Shown in pieces: positions 55,901 to 64,000 of a stretch of 64,000 nt of DNA. A program made the translations under genes and the position numbers. This DNA is from Lasiosphaeris hirsuta (Eukaryota > Ascomycota > Sordariomycetes > Sordariales > Lasiosphaeriaceae). Position 1 is the stretch's first letter; every line of letters starts with the position of its first letter. The stretch is taken from contig JAUKUA010000004.1 of NCBI GenBank assembly GCA_030549175.1, positions 868,001 to 932,000 on the forward strand. The letters run 5' to 3'. The notes beneath the pieces are model-generated. The model had not been told where the DNA came from, ran no database searches, and saw nothing but the letters and a program-made list of their open reading frames with translations.

Positions 55901-57003
55901 ACGATCGGACGGTACGGCTTTGGGATGTGGCGACCGGCGAGCACCAGCGGACCCTCGAGGGGCATAGCCATTCGGTTACGGCAGTAGCGTTCTCCCCAGA
56001 CGGTACTACGCTTGCGTCATCTTCAGACGATCGGACGGTACGGCTTTGGGATGTGGCGACCGGCGAGCACCAGAGGACCCTCGAGGGGCATAGCCATTCG
56101 GTTACGGCAGTAGCGTTCTCCCCAGACGGTACTACGCTTGCGTCATCTTCACACGATCGGACGGTACGGCTTTGGGATGTGGCGACCGGCGAGCACCAGC
56201 GGACCCTCGAGGGGCATAGCAATTGGGTTACGGCAGTAGCGTTCTCCCCAGACGGTACTACGCTTGCGTCATCTTCACGCGATCAGACGGTACGGCTTTG
56301 GGATGTGGCGACCGGCGAGCACCAGCGGACCCTCGAGGGGCATAGCTATTCGGTTACGGCAGTAGCGTTCTCCCCAGACGGTACTACGCTTGCGTCATCT
56401 TCACACGATCGGACGGTACGGCTTTGGGATGTGGCGACCGGCGAGCACCAGCGGACCCTCGAGGGGCATAGCGATTCGGTTACGGCAGTAGCGTTCTCCC
56501 CAGACGGTACTACGCTTGCGTCATCTTCACGCGATCGGACGGTACGGCTTTGGGATGTGGCGACCGGCGAGCACCAGCGGACCCTCGAGGGGCATAGCGA
56601 TTGGGTTACGGTAGTAGCGTTCTCCCCAGACGGTACTACGCTTGCGTCATCTTCACGCGATCGGACGGTACGGCTTTGGGATGTGGCGACCGGCGAGCAC
56701 CAGAGGACCCTTGAGGTACAGACCACTCTTAGACGTTTATTGTTTTTGGATAATGATGGCTGCCTTGAAACAGATCGAGGATTGCTAAGGATGACCCCGA
56801 GTTCAGCAAGTACATGTACCTACCAAAAACCAGGCAGCAGTCGTCTCTTTGTAGGTGAGAAGTGGATCAGACGAGATGGGAAGGACCTTATCTGGCTTCC
56901 TCCTGATTATCGGGTACTGCATGTGGCAATATACGGTTGTACTATCGCCCTAGGCCATGCTTCTGGTCAGGTTTGTCTCTTTCGGTTGGCTTTCAATGAC
57001 TAA
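52949..57003 (+). CDS. STAND/NLR-type protein: Helo-like N-terminus, NACHT, 11 WD40 repeats (HET-E/HNWD kind)
   Basis: Exons 52949-53391, 53444-55049 and 55102-57003, with two 52-nt introns, give 1316 aa in frame. Residues 1-150 form an amphipathic helical domain (MDGVSSAASIIAVIELSAKI) like the fungal STAND N-terminal Helo-like domain, a likely cell-death effector. A linker (FDSHADEHDARCHPNTR) leads to a NACHT NTPase with P-loop GMAGTGKST at about 210, Walker B FVLVVDALDECK and a winged-helix region. From 757 to 1218 come 11 WD40 repeats of exactly 42 residues, then a non-repeat end (GCTIALGHASGQVCLFRL). Relatives in Podospora (HET-E, HET-D, HNWD) recognise non-self partners and trigger heterokaryon incompatibility by NTP-dependent oligomerisation. 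All motifs are intact, so it is probably functional. Its ligand is unknown. A dead transposon lies 1.1 kb upstream. Confidence 0.92.
55321..56706 (+). repeat. 11 x 126-bp WD40-coding tandem repeat
   Basis: Eleven uninterrupted units, each starting at (A)C(T/C)CTYGAGGGGCAT and encoding TLEGHS...GEHQR. Units are identical except at a few codons: the pair after GHS (HS, HS, YS, HW, DW, HS, HS, NW, YS, DS, DW), A/V three residues later, one P/L, the residue after SSS (D, R or H) and one R/Q. The differences are mostly amino-acid changing. Confidence 0.97.
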
Positions 57004-58549
57004 AGGATTCGTACATGTTATGATACAGTATATATATTCCTTAACTCTATATTTTAATATCTTTGTTAGGGTGAAGGGTCTGGGAGGCATGGTTGCTTTA
57101 TAATACTCTATTTTTGCCACATACACCATTTTAATCTGCCACTGCTCCAAGATCCTTGTGATCGACTTCAATGAACAAATATTACATCATCATGCGCCAC
57201 AGTGGAGCAGGTGCTCGCCCTGGCCAATGTACCTTCCCCGTATCATGAGACAAATTACGTAAGCCTGGGTCGTTCTATTTACGTTGTGCTACTTTAAGGC
57301 ACCTGCTTCGCGCAATGTCAGCTATGCGAAAGCGGGAAAATGTCAGCCGCTGTTAAGTTTGCAATGTACCTGAATGTTCCGGAAGTACAACTGGTCCGTG
57401 CCCAAACACTTCAAAGAGTGCAAGAGCGGACGCCGGCTTCGCTCCCAGCTGTACATCGCTTTGCTCTTTGAAGAGAATCAAGTGAGACAGCGGCGTCCTT
57501 TGAGACTGCGACCCGGCCCCCCACATGTGGTCTGTGTGACGGGGCAACAACAATGGGAAGGTTGACGTCAGTGCCGTCCCGAGTGCTCTGAAGGTCCCAG
57601 CTCTCAGGGGCGCCCATGCCACTATCAGCACCCTATAGCCCTATCAGCAAGCCCAACACACTTCAAGACGCAATCCCGGACAATGCCTTCCTCACATCAA
57701 AGCAAGTCGCATTTATTGTTTCACGAAGGGCCAAGAATATAGTGGCCACATCCTAGCGAAGCCCAGAATATAATAATTCCTGTGTTACTTCATCGCGAAT
57801 GTTGTGCCTGTAATGGCAACATGGTCGGTCTTGTGGGTTCACTAGAATGAAATCCACAAGGATCTCCAGAGGCCAATGCGCGACCCTTGAACCCAGCATC
57901 TATCCCACTCAGACTCAAGCCGGATTAGCGAGGCTCACTAATACGCCAAAAAGATACAGAGGCTTAGATGTAAGCCAAACCACGGGTTGACACCATCCTG
58001 TTTTCTCTCTCCTACAACGCCTCTTAGACCAGAGGCTGGTAGAGACTTCACTTAGCCATCATCGCACCGCAGTTACAGCCGAAAGTCGAAGTTCTTAGGC
58101 GACGGGATGACCTGCTTCAGGGAGCTTCCTGCCCGGAAATAGACTGGTTTGGGGTCCCCATGCAAACCATATGAAGCCTTTCGTTTGGTTCAGAGGTGGA
58201 AAGGGATGAGATATTAGGGGCGGCATCCAACCGTTCTGAATGACTTGAGCGAATCTAGCAGAGATATTTTTCCTTCTAGACTTTCTCGAAAAGTCACAAC
58301 ATATTCGATGCATTCTGGGAGTGATAAGTGCGATGGCAGAGCCACTATCCTCAGAGGCATTTCCAGATTAAATTGCGAGGAGCGATGTCCTACACATGCG
58401 ATTCAAGAGCATCCACTTTGGCGAAAAGAGCTGGGTCAACTTACGACAAACGATCCACACAACCAGGCGATGATGAAAAGCTTGTCGTTTCTTACTTGCT
58501 CCTGCCCACTGCTTGCTACGTTGTTTTCCCTAGTGGAACTTTCAATAAA
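57004..58549. other. intergenic, no gene seen
   Basis: 3' flank of the NLR gene, then sequence with only weak short frames (for example 57374-57565 plus) that show no family features. Confidence 0.45.
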
Positions 58550-58641
58550 TCGGGTATGGTGTAACGGTAACATTTCTGACTCTCAACATCTCATTCGAGA
58601 TAAGCACTCAGGGGCCCGGGGTTCGATTCCCCGTATCCGAG
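58550..58641 (+). tRNA. tRNA-Glu (CTC) with intron
   Basis: Acceptor TCGGGTA/TATCCGA with discriminator G, D-arm GGTG...TAAC, T-arm CGGGG-TTCGATT-CCCCG. The anticodon stem TCTGA/TCAGG is split by a 21-nt intron after position 37 (CTCTCA | intron | C); removal leaves anticodon CTC. The intron contains the self-complementary CTC/GAG pairs of a small hairpin. A Pol III terminator (TTTCTTTTTG) follows. Confidence 0.93.
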
Positions 58642-59626
58642 TTAATTGTTTCTTTTTGCATTTATGCTTCCCATATTCCTTCAAGGGGAGTTACTCGTGA
58701 GGCACATAGAGCCTGAAGTTGTTCCTAGACACTCTGTTCATTGTGACAAGGCGTACTTATGCGATTCGATATTATTGAAACTAAATCCCACTCATCGAAC
58801 CCATATTGAACCTCAACACTAAAAATGGCGAGAGTTCCCGCTGAACCCGACGTTCTGTGCTGAATGCAATATATATATGTATATATATTGAAATGTTAAC
58901 AAGGCATGCCCTGGTATCTCCTGTAGCTAATATAACGTTGCAGGAATCACCTTTTCGTGCGATCGTTTAGGAAAGACTACAAACGAGTACTAAGAGAAAC
59001 TGGTTGCATGAGCTCACTCTCTGCAATACAATTTATATAATGGTTAATAATAGGTCATTTCGACTGTGTTCTAATACCCACCCACTGTACCAGCCTGGAA
59101 AATGAGGTCAATGAGTTATATCATGAGTCGAGTTGGAGACATTGACGGCTGACTCAAGCTAGGTGAGTGAATGGTGCTGTAACTGCTGTACTAGGAAAGC
59201 AACAATGTAACTTGGGGAAAGCTTGAACTGGGAACAAACACTAGCATGGACATGCCGTTTGTTGTATTAGCATGCCTCCGGCAGGTCAATGCTAGAAGAG
59301 CAGGACATAAGCCACCGCAGAGTACGCATCAATAGTTAACAAAGCATCGTTTGTCATTTCAAGAGCTACACTAGGCTCAACTATCATAGTCGACGTCAAC
59401 AAGGGGCAACCCAGATAGCCACGTCCTGGGTACGACCCTTGAAGGCTTGCTAGGCCAACGAGCTGAAGCCACCTTCACCCTCGTCCATTCCCTTAACCCA
59501 CTTCCGAATCTGCATCAATATGTACATATAGTGAGTGAAAACCCCTTCGGCAAGCCTGATAAGTGTACTCTCCACGGTCATCATGATCCATCAAAACTCC
59601 ATTCCGAGACACCGGTTATCCTTCAC
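58642..59626. other. AT-rich intergenic
   Basis: No gene seen. Contains TA-rich runs (ATATATATGTATATATAT near 58870). The right end is the 3' flank of the minus-strand gene at 59627. Confidence 0.45.
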
Positions 59627-59953
59627 CTACTGACGCTTGAGCGTGCTCATCTTGTCAACGGTCTTCCTCATTCCTCTCTCAGTCTTCTGCGCGGCCTTCT
59701 CCAGATGCAGCCTGTGCTCGACCTTCTGGACTGTCCTTGCCACGGGAGGTGTCACCCGCTGGATGCCTCGCTCGACGGGCGACTTGAAGAAAGTGATGTT
59801 GCGTTCCCATCGTGGAGCCCACTTGACGGTTTGACGAGCGACACGCTCTTCAGCACCAGGAGCAAGCATGTAGAAAGGAGCGAAGGCGGTGACGCCGGCG
59901 GCTCCCATGGTGAAGACCTCAGTCCTGCTAGCGGCGGGGATGCGGACGGGCAT
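59627..59953 (-). CDS. small conserved protein, probably mitochondrial/membrane
   Basis: 108 aa from ATG 59953 in an intronless frame. It opens MPVRIPAASRTEVFTMGAAG with a short hydrophobic stretch (VTAFAPFYMLAPG) and continues as a basic, Arg/Lys-rich amphipathic helix (VKWAPRWERNITFF; ERGIQRVTPPVARTVQKVEH). I know similar short proteins across Pezizomycotina but no function. Just past the stop, minus-strand 59516-59460 carries a good acceptor (TTGATGCAG) and a frame IRKWVKGMDEGEGGF ending at a stop. That looks like a real last exon, but no donor joins it in the right phase without including the TAG, so the C-terminus is uncertain. Confidence 0.6.
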   Translation of the reverse strand: MPVRIPAASRTEVFTMGAAGVTAFAPFYMLAPGAEERVARQTVKWAPRWERNITFFKSPVERGIQRVTPPVARTVQKVEHRLHLEKAAQKTERGMRKTVDKMSTLKRQ

Positions 59954-61737
59954 GATGAAGGTGGTTGATTATGTTGTTGGAAAGTTTAGGTGAAGCTGGA
60001 AGCCTTGAGTTAGGTCCGACTCCTAGTGAAGGTATGTTCTTGAAAGGGAGATGGAACGATAGCCTAGATGCTGCCACCTTGGGCTAGCATGAAGGCAGAG
60101 GCGAGACGACGTGGGAATAAGTCATACTTGTGCTTGAGGAAGTCGTGGTTTACAGCTGTGCTGTAATGTAAGGTATTGCGGAAGAAGATCGTCTACGATT
60201 CTGTTTTCGTTCCGTTGATGTAATCGAACAGGAGTTGGTTTGGAGAATCCGACGTGATACAAAGGGGGACGGGAGGAGTTGGAGAAGGCACAGAGATAGA
60301 TGGAGGGACGGGAACGCCCCTTTATGGATGGGATGTGGTGCCTGGGGGGTCTGGGTACCTGGGTGGTAACTGGACTACCAGAGTAACCGACCCCCTCAGG
60401 TGCCCATAGCATCCCCGGAGCAGGTTAGCAGCCAGAAGGAGCACTCTCCTCCCAGAGCGGACGTGACAAGCGCATAGCTGAGCAGGTGCGCCTGGTGGAA
60501 AGCGGGGTAAGGTGTCGCAGCACTACGCAGGCGCCAATCACACAGCGGGGGAGGACGTCAGACCGCGTTCACAGGGGTCCTTGAATGGCCCATGAATGCC
60601 AGCCATTCCAGCCCTGGTCATCTCACTGACTGGCCACCAGCCAGGAGATGCGGGGAGGGAACAACAGTGGTAGCTTTCAGTGTTGGAGAAAAGACAAATT
60701 GAATTGACCCCAACTTCTCCTGAGAAGAAAGCTCCTTCCCAAGACATCTCGATGGATTATTATTTCCATCTTGAGCCCCTTCATCAGGGGGAATGAGGGA
60801 GGCACGCACGAAGGCAAGAAGGGCAAAAGTCGGTGGGTCGACCAGGGCATAGCCTCCACTTCCCCAGACTCCACCCCCGCGTCTGACTGAAGGCCACAGT
60901 GGTGGAGCCTGTGGAGTGCGAGATCGTTTGAGCCAATGTCGACCGCCCGGTTTGATTTCAATGAAGACGTCCTTCGCCTCGCTCAATTTCCCGTCGAATT
61001 CGAAACTTAATAGAAGACATATTTCACATCTACTATGAAGGCGTTCCCCGTACTCAGTTCTAGAGAAGACGGTGTTGGAATAGCTCAGAAGAGCCAGGGA
61101 GGGAGGGACAATGGTCCATCGAGTGCCGCTCCAAGGCGCCCAGCGCTCAATCTCGCAGGGGGCAACCGAGGTCAGCTGTCCCGCGTTCCATGCCAATCGC
61201 GCCGTTCGGCACTGATACTCGAACCGCCTAAACCGCGCCACGTTTGTCCATCATGGGCAGGCAGGGGCAATTGATTGCTGTGTCGGTGGTAATTTCGACG
61301 GCTGGAATCAGACAAACCAGCTTGTAAAATGCTTTTGTGCGCTCTTGAGAACGTGTCTGGAATGCACTAGCTCCTTATCCAGTGGAGGGGGGGAGCCGCC
61401 CTGGCGTTCCGCACCTAAGGGTTGTCTTAGCATCCGTCGTCCCGACCCAAACACAAATAAGTTGCATCGTTTATGTGGGCCCTTTCAAGATCCCGTCAAC
61501 GGCACGGCGACTTGGGCTCAAGACTGGGGCGCCGTCGGCTTGGCATTCTGTTGAAAGATATACGCAGTCGTGTGCTTGCCAAAACAGGTCTCCTTGATAG
61601 AGTTTCTCAATGGATTTGTTTCATGGGAATTCTTTTGAGAGCCTGGTGTGAAAAAAGAGTGAACGTAGAGTGTTGAGGGCGCGCAAAGGGCTGCCAAAGT
61701 ATAAAGGTTATGTAACCCCGGCTATGAATTTGATATA
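59954..61737. other. gene-poor stretch before rlp24
   Basis: About 1.8 kb. A 207-codon minus-strand frame (60618-61241) lacks motifs and is not called. The end near 61690-61737 is promoter-like, with a TATAAAGG at about 61699. Confidence 0.4.
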
Positions 61738-61755
61738 ACCCTAACCCTAACCCTT
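61738..61755 (+). promoter_or_regulatory. telobox-like (AACCCT)n element in the rlp24 promoter
   Basis: AACCCTAACCCTAACCC: nearly three telomere-type units about 165 bp before the rlp24 ATG. Such teloboxes, bound by Tbf1/TRF-like factors, are known in promoters of ribosomal and ribosome-biogenesis genes of many fungi. Confidence 0.65.
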
Positions 61756-61904
61756 ATCACTGAATACACGCTAAGATAGCCACAACTCCCCTCTTCTCCA
61801 CTCTTTTTTCAACACCGACCGCCAATTTTTTTCTGCAAATCCGGCAGCGACGTTCAACACCGAGTTCAGAATACTGTTCTCGACGATCAGTCCCGACACT
61901 CAAG

Positions 61905-62634
61905 ATGCGTGTCGATCCTTGTTTTTTCTGCGGAAGGCCGTCATGGCCCAGCAAGGGGATAACGTTTATGCGCAATGACGGTTCGTCTTTCCCAATTCCT
62001 GTTTCCGACACCTGCGAGAGCCTATAGAAAAAGTGCTGACTTTATGGTTCTAGGGAAATCCTTCCGTTTCTGCCGGTCCAAGTGCCACAAAAACTTCAAG
62101 ATGAAGCGTAACCCCCGCAAACTCAAGTGGACAAAGGCGTACCGCAAGAATGCCGGCAAGGAGATGGTGGTCGATAGCACACTGCAGTTCGCCGCCCGCC
62201 GCAACGTTCCCGTGCGCTACAACCGCGAGCTCGTCGCCAAGACGCTCAAGGCCATGGAACGCATCGGCGAGATCCGCTCCCGCCGCGAGCGCGTCTTCTA
62301 CAAGAAGCGCATAGCCGGCAAGCGTGCCCGCGAGATCATCGCCGCCCGCAAGCTAGTCGCCGACAACGAGCATCTGCTGCCCCGCCTTCGCGGCAGCGAG
62401 AAGCGCCGTCTCGCCGAGCTGGCCGCCGAGGAGGGCCTCGACGCTGAGGAACTCGAGCGCCAGTCGCTCGACGCCGTTCGCGCCGCCAAGCAGAAGACCA
62501 AGGCCTTTGGTGGCGAGCAGCGCAGACTCCGGGTGCGGGTCGATGGAGGTGTCGAGGAGATCACCGAGAGCACAGGAGGCGGTGTTCACAACGAGGACGA
62601 CGACAACGACGACGACGGTATGGATACGGACTGA
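61905..62634 (+). CDS. rlp24: ribosome biogenesis protein RLP24
   Basis: Exons 61905-61980 and 62054-62634 encode 218 aa; the 73-nt intron has donor GTTCGT and acceptor TTCTAG and rebuilds [18 protein letters not shown]24 holds the place of ribosomal protein eL24 on pre-60S particles in the nucleolus and recruits the AAA-ATPase Drg1, which later releases it. The eL24-type zinc finger is seen as C-x2-C (residues 6-9) and C-x3-C ([11 protein letters not shown]), followed by [19 protein letters not shown], a basic helical middle and the long acidic C-terminal tail ([13 protein letters not shown]) that distinguishes RLP24 from eL24. Start chosen at the first ATG, since the zinc-finger Cys follow directly. 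A telobox-like promoter element lies upstream. Confidence 0.94.
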
Positions 62635-63551
62635 GCGGTCTTTCCGACCTTGTGATTTTGGAGTCATTGGGAACTTGATCGCCCTCAGGTGCGAGTCTCT
62701 GGTTGCATGGCTTCGATGGCGAGGCCCCCTAGCCATTGGGCCCAGCAAAGGCGGCAGGGTGGAGGTGCTGGGTCTGGGCCAACTGCGCAGAGGCTGGGCG
62801 ACGAGTGTAAAGCCGATACGCGAGTCAAACGGCCGTGGGCGCAAAGCACCGTGGTGGAGTAGGCACCAAGCCTCGAGACGGCATTATAAAGACACTTGTA
62901 CTTGGGAGGTCTTTTCTCACAAGACACCTTGCAAAGCATTTTGGGTTACGGCACGGCGTCATTGGCGTTACATAGACAGGGAGCATCCCCCCCAAAAAAA
63001 AATTGCAAAACGCCTTGCTAGTAGTCTGTGGGCTCGGTCGTGATATATATCCCATCTACCTGCTTTATCGCAGTCAGTTCATGAGCAGAAGAAACGTATC
63101 GCCTGGACAAGCACCTTGTTTGACTTGCCACGTTGATCCTGAACTTTAAGCTTTCGAAGGTGACATATTGTGGTTGTGGTCGTAGCCCTCGAGGAGACAT
63201 CTATACCTGGCATCCATCCCTATCACGCCCCCATCCACCTGTGCCACAGACACGAGAAAGACAAGGTGATCCGGGCTATCTGGTTCGATCCCATAACCTG
63301 TATAGAATACATATTATTATTGTTTGTCCCGGCTATATAGCGCTAATGCGAGAGAACCACCTTCGGACGCTATGCTCAGTTCTTCCCTACCCTCCCAGAC
63401 CCAAAACGCACTGCAATCTCAGCCAAGATTAAATTTCTCAAGTCTCTGTTGGAGCCCGCCCAGGCGGCGTCCTCGCATAGCGTGGCTTTGGAGTCCGCCT
63501 GCACCTGCCATCCCATCATCATCATCATCCGCGACGGCTGCCTCCCCCCCT
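62635..63551. other. intergenic between convergent genes
   Basis: 3' flanks of rlp24 and of the Rab gene. No gene seen; contains an A9 run near 62995. Confidence 0.5.
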
Positions 63552-64000
63552 CTAGCAGGCGCAGCCTTCCTGCGCTGGCTGGGCGGGGTTCGTCTTGACG
63601 TCAATCATCTGACTTGATGCCTGGGCAGCTGCGTCGGTGCCCTCCATGCCGGGCAGGGCTTGGGCTATCCTTTTGAAGAGCGTCTTGACGTTGTGGCCTA
63701 GCTTGGCGCTCGTCTCGACAAACATGAGATTGTTCTTCTTAGCCTCCTCCTCGCCTTGCGCCGTCGTCACCTCGCGCTTGTCGTTGAGGTCCGTTTTGTT
63801 GCCCACCAGCACGATGATTACGTCGTTTCCTCGCTCGGCGCGCACGTCATCGATCCATTTCCTGGTGTTTTGGAAGCTCTTGGCATCTGGGGAACGGTGT
63901 TAGCTATCGCAGCAGTCACGGAAGGGGGCCGCCTTGCTTGATATGTCGTAGACTACCACCGCAACGCTCGAGTCTCGGATGTAGGAGGGGATAAGACTTC
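63552..64000 (-). CDS. ypt6: Rab GTPase YPT6/RAB6 (5' part outside window)
   Basis: Partial: exons 64000-63938 and 63886-63552; the start lies beyond the window. Rab6 controls endosome-to-Golgi and intra-Golgi retrograde traffic. Visible features: [21 protein letters not shown] (switch II and following strand), [20 protein letters not shown]4 motif [13 protein letters not shown]5 motif [14 protein letters not shown] and a C-terminus ending GCAC, a C-x-C double-geranylgeranylation signal. [13 protein letters not shown] is the Rab6 wording. The 51-nt intron 63937-63887 begins with GCAAGG instead of GT and ends CCCCAG, a GC-AG intron; splicing there gives YDIS-NAKSFQNT with no loss. Confidence 0.92.

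Noticed and set aside
55590..56726. Two long minus-strand ORFs (210 and 126 codons) with perfect repeats
   Set aside because: Antisense shadows of the WD40 array; repetition comes from the 126-bp units.
60618..61241. 207-codon minus-strand ORF
   Set aside because: No motif, no splice context, irregular composition; probably a chance frame in GC-rich DNA.
61738..61755. Chromosome end
   Set aside because: Only about three units, with unique genes on both sides, so not a telomere.
63265..63310. tRNA-like T-arm (GGTTCGATCCC)
   Set aside because: No acceptor, D or anticodon arm can be folded around it.

Overview
The window is nuclear DNA of a filamentous ascomycete, most likely a sordariomycete of the Sordariales (Chaetomiaceae/Podospora type); the order-level placement is inference. 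Support: about 20 protein genes split by short (about 45-120 nt) GT-AG introns with CTAAC/CTGAC branch sites, a fungal chitin synthase, Kei1, EMC4 and UMP1 homologues, a GH11 xylanase, a NACHT-WD40 protein of the HET-E/HNWD kind, and tRNA genes with introns.

Layout. 0-10.5 kb: two identical tRNA-Arg(ACG) genes in opposite orientation bracket an accessory block with an intron-bearing tRNA-Gln(CTG), a hypothetical gene, a B-box/GTPase/half-RING gene, the decayed continuation of that gene ending in a SPRY domain, and a convergent caspase-fold gene whose two catalytic positions are replaced. 11-14.1 kb: a ketopantoate reductase with a repetitive N-terminal extension and a hypothetical gene. 14.5-21 kb: a broken gag-like relic, long gene-poor DNA, a GH11 xylanase and a dead O-methyltransferase. 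21-25.4 kb: housekeeping genes (twin-ATPase ABC protein, UMP1, prenylated ubiquitin-like protein). 25.4-29.7 kb: gene-poor, with a GTG microsatellite and an A30 run. 29.7-50.3 kb: mostly core genes (GPI-type surface protein, AP-2 beta, EMC4, MARVEL protein, chitin synthase, sulfite reductase beta, Kei1), interrupted by an inserted-looking gene of a PD-(D/E)XK-like family between two degenerate direct repeats. 50.7-57 kb: a broken DD34E Tc1-like transposase, a hypothetical relic, and a STAND (NLR-like) gene with 11 near-identical WD40 repeats. 57-64 kb: tRNA-Glu(CTC) with intron, a small conserved protein, RLP24 behind a telobox-like motif, and the 3' part of YPT6/RAB6 with a GC-AG intron.

How they fit together. 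The core genes serve membrane traffic (AP-2 beta, Rab6), ER insertion (EMC4), sphingolipid synthesis (Kei1), wall synthesis (chitin synthase), sulfur assimilation, proteasome and ribosome assembly. Interleaved with them are fast-evolving genes built like innate-immunity or incompatibility proteins: the GTPase/RING/SPRY locus, the pseudo-caspase and the NACHT-WD40 gene. The most unusual part is the 3.5-9.7 kb block. Exon joins were read by eye from splice sites and frame continuity; no alignment or database search was run.
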